In this document: piece by piece, positions 52,377 through 62,100 of the stretch
How positions within the stretch are numbered: the first letter of the stretch is position 1
How the letters are laid out: every line of letters begins with the position of its first letter
NCBI GenBank assembly: GCA_946965045.2
Contig: OX337238.1
Span: 558,001-622,000, forward strand
Reading direction: 5' to 3'
Origin: Epithemia pelagica
Lineage: Eukaryota; Bacillariophyta; Bacillariophyceae; Surirellales; Surirellaceae
Length of the DNA: 64,000 nucleotides
Notes under the pieces: generated by a model
What the model was told of the DNA's origin: nothing
The model's input: only the letters and a program-made list of their open reading frames with translations
Databases searched by the model: none
Translations under genes and position numbers: made by a program

Positions 52377-53685
52377 CTTGACTCTATTTTTACACAATCA
52401 ATATGAATTATAACACTGTCGATGGAGACACGAACGTAAGAAATAGAAACAGGAAAGCGCAGCCGTCCAAGGAGAAACACCCAGATTTTACACCACGATG
52501 CTTCTCTTCGATGATGTTGTTATGGGGTTGGTCGTTGACCAGACGTCGCTTTGCTCGCGCCCACAGTGAATATCCGTGGTTCTGTGGTGTGTGGTGTGTC
52601 TCCCAGCACACAACAACACACGCAATCACCCAAGCGCAGAACAAAAAGACCATGATGAAAAAGAAAGCACCTCTTGTAAGGTAGAACCGCGGGGGCGTGC
52701 CACTCTCGTTTTCGAATGGTGTTTATGACGGACTCTAAAACAGAGAGTACAATACCGCATCGAAGGTGTCACGTGTGTTCTTCGTTACGTGACACATACA
52801 CGCTCAAGAAAATCCAATCAGACACTCCCTTCTGAACACGCGCCGAGCAAATAGAGACAGCAGTTAAACAGGAGATATTTTTGCGGATGAGGAGTATGAA
52901 ACGAAAAAGTTACATAGACGATGAGGACATTCTAATCCCAAGAGCTCACGGGACTGGGGCACGCGCGCCCGATCAAAATCCTCTTGGCCCAATGCGGATC
53001 ATACCCCCGTTGACATTTTTAGTTGCTCCTCCGCGTTCTCGTTTTCTCGGCACTTCTGGGCAGATTGTTCCGATTGCCATTTCGGGTGGTTCGGGGTAGC
53101 TGAAGCTACTCATGGCATCACTGTGACTCTTGATCCATCGACAATGGTCTTGCACTAGGGGAACGACCACAATGAATTTCCAACAGCACTGGGATTGCTT
53201 AAAGCATTCTGAATTCTGAAGTTCCAAGTCTCCCATTGGCGTTAGAGTGACGAGGCTAGAGAGCTACTTGTACTGGAGCTACCTAGAGGTAGTCAAATCC
53301 TAACATCATGGAGGAGTAGATAATAGGGCTCTCCCTCTAGATTTTGTAGCGCTTTGGGCTGTGTGAAACTACGACTAAAGGGCAGCATTGAACTTATCCA
53401 AGCGCTCAGGCGTTCAAGGCATAACGGGGGCGAATACACGTCGATCTGGGAGGCACCCATTTTCTGGTTGCAGAATACACGTCATTCTGGGGGGCACCCA
53501 TTTTCTGGTAGCAAGATAACTGTCGCGCGTTGACCGGTAACGGATGCAGCGGAACGCATCATCATCATCAAAGAGAACCAACCCAGAGAAACAATAGATG
53601 TGGACGGAGAGGGGGAGAGAGAGAGGAAGGCGGATTCATACATTGCTTCCTCTTTCTCTATCATTGCAGTCACGGTGGGCGTAGA
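52377..53685. other. Intergenic stretch with a 41-bp tandem repeat
   Basis: About 1.3 kb between divergent genes. The notable item is a two-copy tandem repeat at 53432-53472 and 53473-53513 (unit starts GAATACACGTC and ends near TTTTCTGGT). A pyrimidine tract and CAG just before the next start codon (ending about 53669) could be an acceptor for an upstream exon. No gene is visible elsewhere. Confidence 0.55.
53432..53513. repeat. Two-copy 41-bp tandem repeat
   Basis: Copies at 53432-53472 and 53473-53513 differ at only a few positions and share GGCACCCATTTTCTGGT. It lies about 170 bp before the start codon of the acidic protein gene. Confidence 0.85.
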
Positions 53686-54594
53686 ATGTCAAGGATGCAT
53701 CTCCAATCTCAGCCAGACGAAGAGGACGACGAGGATAGCGACGTTCAAAAGAAGCTAATGGCTCTCCCATCCGTGCCATTGGAACCAGACAACCAGACAC
53801 TAAATGAAAAATTGAACGATGCATCGGAATCATTGGAACCTTTACAACAATCCAATCCGTCCCCCTTGTCGACAGTGGTTTCGGATAAAAAGCGCTGCAC
53901 TGAAAGTCGTCATGAATCTCAATTGTCAGAGGACGGCGATTTCGAAGTCTCCAACTCTACTAGTTCGTCTTCGCAATTGGCTCTTGCAAAACGCAGACGA
54001 GGAGACGATGGTTGTATTGAGAACGGAGAAAGAGGTGGTATACTTGATTTGATTGCTCCCAATAGCGACGGCGGAGAGACAAAGCACACGAGCAGCACAG
54101 AAACCGACTTGCAATCCAAACCTCTGGACAAACACAGTAATGGCTTCCGAAATGGACTCGTTCATGCACAAAGTGCTGAGCCATCACATCCGAATGAATC
54201 CTACGAAAGCTTACTGAAAGAAGAAATCAAAACTCATTTGGATGCAGCATGGGCAACGTATCGGAAATTTGCGGAACTAGTAACATTGGATGATGGGGAG
54301 AGTGACTTTGACACAGACGACGACGACGACTCTGAAAATGACACCAAACTTAAAAGCATTGGTCCAACCAATGGATCTGGAAAAATCATTGCGATGGCCA
54401 ATGGCAATGCTGAAAAGGCAACGGCGACAAGTAGCTTGTCTGCACCAGCGAAACCTCGTCCCCAGCCCGTCGAGGATGAAACGCATCCGCAACCCGCTGA
54501 AGAACCAATCATTGCTGTAGAACCACCACCACCACCAATAGAGCAACCGACAGGTCAATCTACAACAGAAACAAAGCAAAATGATGATGGATGA
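53686..54594 (+). CDS. Acidic disordered protein of unknown function
   Basis: A 302-aa frame from the ATG at 53686 (MSRMHLQSQ); the longer frame opens on TTG. It is rich in Asp, Glu and Ser with a short basic patch (KRRRGDDG). One helical segment (about 180-205, YESLLKEEIKTHLDAAWATYRKF) is the only ordered-looking part and is followed by an Asp run. Pro-rich sequence closes the frame. A further open stretch to 54904 may be a second exon. A nuclear regulator is conceivable, but nothing here proves function. Confidence 0.55.
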   Translation: MSRMHLQSQPDEEDDEDSDVQKKLMALPSVPLEPDNQTLNEKLNDASESLEPLQQSNPSPLSTVVSDKKRCTESRHESQLSEDGDFEVSNSTSSSSQLALAKRRRGDDGCIENGERGGILDLIAPNSDGGETKHTSSTETDLQSKPLDKHSNGFRNGLVHAQSAEPSHPNESYESLLKEEIKTHLDAAWATYRKFAELVTLDDGESDFDTDDDDDSENDTKLKSIGPTNGSGKIIAMANGNAEKATATSSLSAPAKPRPQPVEDETHPQPAEEPIIAVEPPPPPIEQPTGQSTTETKQNDDG

Positions 54595-54599
54595 AGCAC

Positions 54600-54904
54600 A
54601 GTGAAATAGCCGTCGTGCACGGCGCTCACCCATTTCAAAAACAGGCAGTTGGGTCCATCCCCGACTCCAAAGTACTGAGGGAGAGGACTTCAGTGCTGGA
54701 CATGTCTATGTGGTGCGATGGCGATATTTTCGTTGTCTCTGCTCTAAAGATAGTTTGCAAGTGGATGGGACGTTGTTTCGGCTAATGTATGCTACGACCT
54801 TTCCTCTGCACGAAGCACAGAACGATGCAGTTCGAAAAGCACAAAACGTTATACGGGGAAGTAACATACACTCTGTCGAAGTAGATGCATCAGATGAAAG
54901 CTAA
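54600..54904 (+). other. Possible 3' exon of the acidic protein gene
   Basis: A frame open from about 54600 to a TAA at 54902-54904 lacks an ATG near its start yet reads like ordered protein (GHVYVVRWRYFRCLCSKDS, VDGTLFRLMYATTFPLHEAQ). Splicing from CAG|GTCAAT near 54554 to the CAG before 54646 would join it in frame to the acidic protein, but this donor is weak. Confidence 0.35.
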
Positions 54905-55113
54905 TCTTCCTAAATTGCCTGATTCTGATTGGCATCCATTGTCGGAATGACAAAGAGAACTAGTGTCAATCACTTCTAAGAAACTTTTTTCTTTATCCAA
55001 TAGTCACAGTCGTCGCTAGGAATTCGGACGGCAGAATCACACTGCTCCACCACATGTAAGAAAGAGTATACAAGGAAGAACAAATCGCGCATGGTTCATA
55101 GGTAATCAGGCTC

Positions 55114-56971
55114 TCATGAGAACATGACCAATGTTTTAATTGCTTTCGCCAGTCTTCGTCGGTTGTCCTCGTCAGGATCTTCAATGAATCCTTGATCAAT
55201 ACAATACGGCACTTGTCCCAAATCCAAAGCATCGGGATGGAGAATCGCCCCAATACAACCACCCACAAAAATACAAAAGGGAGCTTGCACACTCCACACA
55301 ATGGCCAAGGTGAAGGCAACACTAAACACCATCGCATCGGCGGCATCAACAATCGCGGATTCCCACAAGATGACACAGGCGGCACCGACTAAACCAATGG
55401 CGGTAGCATTGACACCCGTCAGAATGACCTTGAAGGTTTTGTTGTGGCGCAAACGGGCCCAAAAGGGCACCATTGCAAAAATCAAGATAACACCAGGACC
55501 GAACAAACCACAGTACGCAACCAAGGCTCCGCCAACACCCTTGTAGACAGCTCCAAGATACGCCGAAAAGTTGAACAAAGGACCGGGCATTGACTGAGCA
55601 AGACCAAGTCCCTGTAGGAACTGGTCCTTAGTCATCCAGGCCGGAACGACTTCATCTTGAAGCATGGGCAATACAACCTGTCCTCCACCAAAGATGATCG
55701 AACCAATACGGTACATGATCTCAAAGATCTCCAGATAAACGTTCGTAACCTCGGCGACGTCGACCAAGATAATCACAAGGACCAACACACCAGCCCATAC
55801 AAGAAAGATCAGTGCTCCAACCCACAACGGAATTCCAATTTCTGAAATTCAGTGATCGAATCAGATAAACAAGGACCGAGATGCAATAAGTCCACATAGA
55901 ACGAAAACTTTCTCGATCTTGACAAACAAAAGTTGTAACTTACGTTTAAACGTCGTGTCATCTTCAGCATCCCAACCTTTGGATGGACTTTTGTAATTCG
56001 TAAAAGGATTTTCTCTTTTTGAATCACAAAAAGTGATGAACCCTCCCAATACCAAAAGCGTCGGAAACACCCACTGCGACGACGATGGACTAATGTTCTC
56101 ATCATTGTTGATCAAAATGGCCGTCAAACAAGAGGACAATGCCAGACAAATTTGCAAGCTGTCAAGTTTGATAGCAAAGCCGTAAAATGCCTTGAACACC
56201 AAAGAAATGGCAGCGGGTGGCAATCCAGCCAAGTACCAGGGTGGATTGTCCGGGTCAACGAATTCGTCGATCAAAATACCAGCACAGGTCAAGACAATAA
56301 GTCCAGGTAAATTCCACAGAAAGAAAGCGAGTAATCCTCCCAATGGTCCAGCTCGACTGGTGGCAGTGGAAATGACTAACTGCGTAGACGTTGGACCGGG
56401 CAAGCCTTGGCCAATCGCAAAGAGTTCAGTAAATTGTTCTTCATCGAGCCAGTCTCGTTGGTCGACCAAATGATCTTTCAAGATGGCAATATGAGCTTGA
56501 GGACCTCCAAATGCAACCTGAAGTCAAAAGGGCGAAAGGAGGATCAAGTGAGATAATGATGTGAAACAAACCAAAAACTCCTCGCACCTAAGTCGTGTGT
56601 GACAAGGCGTCATATCATGCAGAAAATCCGACGTTTTACCGACGTACAAAACCAAGAGGCCAAAATGTGGTAAACACTTCCCACATGCGCTCGCTCCATG
56701 GAGCATCGGCAGAAACTTTCATCTGGATCTTTTTCTTTTTGTCGTTTGCTTGATCATCCTCTCCTGCATCGTCCACGTTCGGTTCGACGGCTTCATCTTC
56801 CGGCAATCCCTCTTCGTTGGCCTCTGGCTTCACTGGCGCCGTTCCTTCGTCGTTGCCATGAGCACCATTACCATTCTCTTCAGCTAGAGGCTCCGATTCC
56901 TCAAGCGGCTCTTCTTGTTTGGTCTCTTCTTCCGGCATTGTCGTCCGTCCTTTCAGATGCTGTTCTGCCAT
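55114..56971 (-). CDS. CHR-family (chromate-type) ion transporter, two-domain
   Basis: Exons 56971-56648, 56517-55944 and 55841-55114, with introns of 130 and 102 bp, give 541 aa. The first ~90 residues are acidic and disordered. Each half carries the CHR hallmark: VAFGGPQAHIA after the first intron and IIFGGGQVVLPML in the second half, each followed by a GLAQSMPGPLFNF-type motif (GIGQGLPGPTS in the first half). About ten or more membrane segments are expected. The family exports chromate in bacteria and may carry sulfate-like anions; the natural substrate in this organism is unknown. The start ATG at 56971 replaces an upstream TTG. Both splice junctions restore the usual family sequence. Confidence 0.9.
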
Positions 56972-57535
56972 CAGATATGCGGAACTTGGCAAATCATCGA
57001 GTTCGCTTCTCCTTTGTCAGTGTCACACCCTCACACTTCCCTCCTCAATGATGGTACACTATAATGAGACTTGAACTGTAGAAGACCCGGATGGGACAAC
57101 GCATAACGAAGATTCGCGGTAGGAATCTCACTAAATGATGCAATAGGCAATAGAAAAACGTACCCTTCCCAATCAAGAAGCGGACAGGGAAAGACATCAG
57201 GACATCTTCGCACCATACTCCAATGACATGTCCAATGTCTGAACACCTGTCTTCGAAGTACCGGATTGGTCTATTTGAATTTTGAATTTCAAAGGGCTGA
57301 ATCAGTCGCTGAAAAGTATGTGATCGCAGATAAGCGATGTTTTGGAGACTGCTGAACGCAGGGCGGCCATGTCGGGCCAAGATAAAGCGCTGACAAGCAC
57401 ATTTTTGCGAATATAGAGCATCGCTTCTTTGTTGGTGGGAGTAATTCGTTAATCGTCAAATCCATTCTTCACTTTCTTTGCCAACCACCATCAATTGGAA
57501 GACAAGACGGAAGAACAAAGAACTGTGGATTGACG
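56972..57535. other. Divergent intergenic region
   Basis: About 560 bp between the starts of the CHR transporter gene and the 491-aa coiled-coil gene. No motif recognised. Confidence 0.6.
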
Positions 57536-59011
57536 ATGGTCCTCCAAACAAACCTGGCGAACGCCAGTTTCAACTCAACAGACGCCAGTGAAATAGATCG
57601 TGATCCATATGAAGCGCAAAGCGAAGTGTTTGCTAGATTACGACGAATTGAAAAGCAACATGCAAGTGACAAAGCTGCATGGAAACTCAAAATGGAGAGT
57701 GCACTTGCTAACGCACGGCAAGTATCTGGAGAGAAAGACAAGATCATGCATCAATATGAGAAGCTAAAAGAACAACATGACAAAACACTCAAAGCTCATC
57801 TACAGGAGAAAAAGCGATTGGAAACTAATAGCCAAGAATCAGAAAGAGAATTTAAAAAGTCAATGGCACAGGCGCAGAGGGAGCTCAAGCTTAAAATATC
57901 TGAATTGACCGCTGAGATTACGAACTTACAGGCCAGTGCGAGGGAACAAAATATCTTTCATCAGGGCGAAATCGCTGATCTAACTACAGGTTTCAGGGCA
58001 GAGAAGGAAGAGATGAAGCAGAAGATCTCTACACAGCATATCCAAATTGAACTGCTGAAAGATGGCAATCAAAAAGCCCTTGAACTTTGTGAGCAACTGT
58101 CGATCGAACAGAAAAGGTATTCCACCGAACAGCACAAGTCACAAACGACTCATCAGTCGAACTCCCTCGAAATAGCCTTCCTACGGGATGAAATTGAATC
58201 CTTGAGGGCAAAGGAAAAAGAATATATCACAACAAGTCAAGCAGATATTGAGTCATTGAAAGAAAAACTCGATGCATCGACCAAACGAGAAGAGGCTGTT
58301 GTTTTGTCCCTAGTCGAACTTCAAAATAAACTCCGTGACCATGCCAAGTTGATTGAAAGCCAAGACGAAGAACTCGATGCGTGGGCATCAACGGCGCAAA
58401 AGTTAGAAGAATGCCTCACTGGCGTTGTAGAGCTCGAGTCCAGGTCAACTGAGTCACTTCCCGAGCACGTCGCGTGTATGGTGGTATCATTGAAGAGGTA
58501 TATTGGTGATTCGTCCAATATGTCTTCGTCTTGTGTGCAACTACGAGATGAAGTAGCCGCATGGAAATGCCAATTCGAAGAGCTCGAGAAAACCCATGCG
58601 GAGCTGAAGAAAGTAAGTGGCAAAGATAAAAAGCTAATTCAACGTCTGGAAGCCAAGACAAAAGAACAGGAGTCTTCCCTGCAGACGAAAGAACAAGAGG
58701 TGGTGGAATGGGAAGCGAACTATTCAAAAATCGAGCAATGCGTCGAAGATCTCATGAAGTTAGAAAATGAAACGTCCCAAGGTTTCCAGGACCGCATCAA
58801 TTCCTTGACAATCGAAAACACGAAGCTTAAAACAACAGTGGAGACTTTGGACAGGAAATGCAGGGACCTGCTATCCGAAAACGCTGGACTTCGCGTTGTC
58901 GACGATCTCGGGCTGGAGGCGGCATTTAGCGCTCATCTTCCACCAAAACGAGCAAATACTCCTACAACGGAGGATGACGATTCGTTGGCAACTTCGCCAA
59001 ACAACAAGTAA
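57536..59011 (+). CDS. Coiled-coil protein (491 aa), paralog of the adjacent long gene
   Basis: A single-exon frame from the ATG at 57536 (MVLQTNLANAS); the longer frame opens on TTG. Nearly the whole protein from residue 30 to 460 is coiled coil. The segment RRIEKQHASDKAAWKLKMESALANAR matches HAELQHANDKATWKLQLECALASAR in the convergent gene at 59113-63996. A second shared region has ESLPEHVACMVVSLK here against EPLPALATCMAELLT there. It therefore looks like a shortened, diverged copy. A cytoskeletal or organelle-tethering role is plausible but unproven. Confidence 0.75.
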   Translation: MVLQTNLANASFNSTDASEIDRDPYEAQSEVFARLRRIEKQHASDKAAWKLKMESALANARQVSGEKDKIMHQYEKLKEQHDKTLKAHLQEKKRLETNSQESEREFKKSMAQAQRELKLKISELTAEITNLQASAREQNIFHQGEIADLTTGFRAEKEEMKQKISTQHIQIELLKDGNQKALELCEQLSIEQKRYSTEQHKSQTTHQSNSLEIAFLRDEIESLRAKEKEYITTSQADIESLKEKLDASTKREEAVVLSLVELQNKLRDHAKLIESQDEELDAWASTAQKLEECLTGVVELESRSTESLPEHVACMVVSLKRYIGDSSNMSSSCVQLRDEVAAWKCQFEELEKTHAELKKVSGKDKKLIQRLEAKTKEQESSLQTKEQEVVEWEANYSKIEQCVEDLMKLENETSQGFQDRINSLTIENTKLKTTVETLDRKCRDLLSENAGLRVVDDLGLEAAFSAHLPPKRANTPTTEDDDSLATSPNNK

Positions 59012-59112
59012 ATATTGATGCACACCAATTCCTAGCATTGAAAAATAGTTCGAGTTTACATGTATTCTTACATTTTGCATATACAACAACTCCCCCGTTA
59101 AGTTTTCCATAA

Positions 59113-62100
59113 TCATTTATGATAGATGATGCCACTTTGTCGCGTCCCAGAGATGTTGGCTTCCGGGTATCCCGTGAGTTTGTGGTACATTCGCCAAACA
59201 GTCTTTTGGTTTTCTTGTCGAACTTTCATTATTTCCTCCGCCGACTTGCGACGTGCCGTTGCCAGAGCAGCTTCCAACTCAGCAGAACTTGCTTCGCGTG
59301 CCGACTGCAAAATGTCCAAAGTTACTTCCATAATTTCTGTGCGTTCTCGTTCAAGCATCTGACATCGACTGTATAGTTGATCAACGACCATTGTTAGGTC
59401 CCCCGTTGATGGGTTTTTGACTGATAGAGGAGGCGACGTAATTGGCAGAGGTGGATTTTCATCTAGGTCATCGTCTTCATCGCATCGTGCCGGGGATGTG
59501 AGCTCCAATCTGACAGGAACGTCAATGTGACAAGGAGGTTGAGACGCAACTGGTGTTTCACTGTTATCAATCATCTCTGAGATAGTTTCCAGCATTTCCA
59601 TCACTGACGTCTCTCGTTCGGTATCATTCTGATCCTGTATTAACGCGGTGAGGTTTTGTGCGAGCGCTAGCGCTTCGTCGAGCATTGGAGATGATCCAGC
59701 GGCGTCCACAGGAGCCACGGAATGATGATTTCCAAAATCGAAAACTTTGGCAGTTCCATTGGTTTCCAAAGCAGCTTCCATGCGTTCCTCTGCTTCTCGT
59801 AATGTATCTTCAAGTCCAGTTTTCTCTGCCTGTAGTCTCATCAGCTCTTCTCCATAAGAATCCGCTTGATCGTTCAAAGTCACAATTTCTTGTTCGGCTT
59901 TTTCTCTCATCTTCCTCTCAAACGCAAGTTGCTCCGCGTGATCCTCCAGCGACAAAACGATTTGTTCTGCTTTTCTCCGTTCCTCTTTTTCTACATCCAA
60001 CTGCTCCGTCTTCAGAACCAGCATTTTCTCTGCGTCCTCCTTGAGAGTCCTCTCTCGTGCCAATAGGTCCTTGACAGTCAGCAGTTCGGCCATGCATGTT
60101 GCCAAAGCTGGCAAAGGCTCGTTACTGTCACCGGCTAAACCTCTATCAAGCACCTTCGCAAGCATCTCTTCCAATGACCTCATATGGTTCCGAAGACTAT
60201 CATCAGGACCAAGGAGCATATTCGTTCGTTCCACAAGGCTTAGTATGCCGCTGCGACATTCAATCAAGTTTTCTGTTTCCAGTGTTATCTCCGCTAATGT
60301 GTCATGGATATTCGCATGAATCTTGTCAACGCTTTCCACTAGTCCCTGGACATTGGACTCGTTCAATGTACTTCCACCTTTTCCAGTTGCTTCTCGGACG
60401 ACCGCCAGGTCATTTCTTAACTCAAGAACAGCACAAGAGATTTCCTTTTGATGCTTTTCTAGACCTGATGCAATGCGTTCTTGGGCAACAAGCGCACCTT
60501 GTCGATCTGCAGCTAACATCTCGTGAAGTTCTGCATTCTCTTGTTCGAGACGACCGATTTCAGTCTGCCAGTGGCATGTTTTGTTTTCATGCAACGAATT
60601 GACTTGCTCCAAACTTGAGGCCAACATATTCGACTTATCAGATAGGGCGATCGATTCGGTCTGAGCGTCTTCAAGGCTCTTAACAAGAACGGCCAGGTCT
60701 TTATTGTGCTTCTCGGTCATCTCACCTACTTCATGCGTATGTTTCGTCTCGAGATCTAGAATTGTCTTAGCATGTTCATGCTCCACGTCTTGACATTCCT
60801 TTTCAGAGTCGCTCAGTCTTCTGAGAAGCTCCGTAACTTTCTGGGAATGAGTTTTCCTTGCCTCCGTCAATTCTTGAGCAGCAATTCGAGCACGAGCCTC
60901 TGCCTCTGTTTCCTTTTGTCTGAGATTGTTGATTTGTTCCTCTAATGACTCAAATTTGTTATTCCAGTCTTCTTCGCAACGCTGCAAACCCAACACAAGT
61001 TGTGCGCGTTCAATTTCCAGTTCTCTGATTCGAGATTTGAGTTCCGCGTTCTTGTCACTTTCAATTCTCTCTGTAAGCCTACTCGCCTTTCCATAGCGAA
61101 TCTCCAGTTCACCAACTTTGGCATCACTTGATTCGAGTTTATCGATCAGATCCTGTTCTTTTTGTTCCCATAATCTTTCTGATTCTGCCAATTTGTGCTT
61201 GGCATTCTCCATGTCTGATTTATGTGTTGACTGAAGTCGAGATATCTGTTCCTCATACTCGTTGGTCGATTTTGAAATGTTTCTTGCTTTGAGAGTTTCC
61301 AGCTCATTTTCAAACTCTTTCAACTTATTCTTCAACTGCTGGCTCTCAATTTCGCTCCCTGCGGTAGTCTTGGCAAGTTCTGATGCTTCCAGAGCCGCCT
61401 TCAAGTGCTGAATCTTGTCTCGAAGAGAATCAATAACACCTTTCGAAATTTGACTGGTGTGGTCCTCCAGAAGTTTGCTGTGTTTTTCTTTCAAGACTGC
61501 GACTTCCTTTGAGTGCTTCTTCTGCGTTTCGACAAGTTTGTCCGACATGCGGACAGCATCCGCTTGGGCCTCTTCTGCATCCTTCTTCAATTGTGGCACT
61601 TGGTCTGCAATGGCACTGAGCTGCAAAACTTGACTTTGCGCTTCCACAAATTGTTTTGCCATTTCTTCTTCTTTCTGGGAGTGTTGTTCCCTAGCCTCAG
61701 CCAGGATTTCGGAAAGCCGCGACGAATTAGCGAGTGCTGCTTCATGTTCCAGTTCCAACTCGGATATACGTTCGCGGGATTCTCTGTCTTGTTCCTTGGA
61801 CTCTTTCAGTTGAATTTGTGTTTGAGCAAGTTGCTCCTGGACCTGCCGGACTTGCGCCCTTAGCTGATTCGACTGAGTCTTATGTTGTTGCTCTTGCTCC
61901 TGCGTAGCGTTTTGTGCCCACTCTTCTTGCTGATACATGTGTTCTTCGGCCAATTTTGAAAGCTCGGTGCTCCATTGATGCTGCCATTCTTTCTTTTCCT
62001 TGGCATGCATTTTGAGAGTCTCGTCCAACTGTTTTTGGATTTGCTCATGTTCAGCAGCCACGTTTCGGGCGCTCGCCAAGGCGCATTCCAGTTGCAACTT

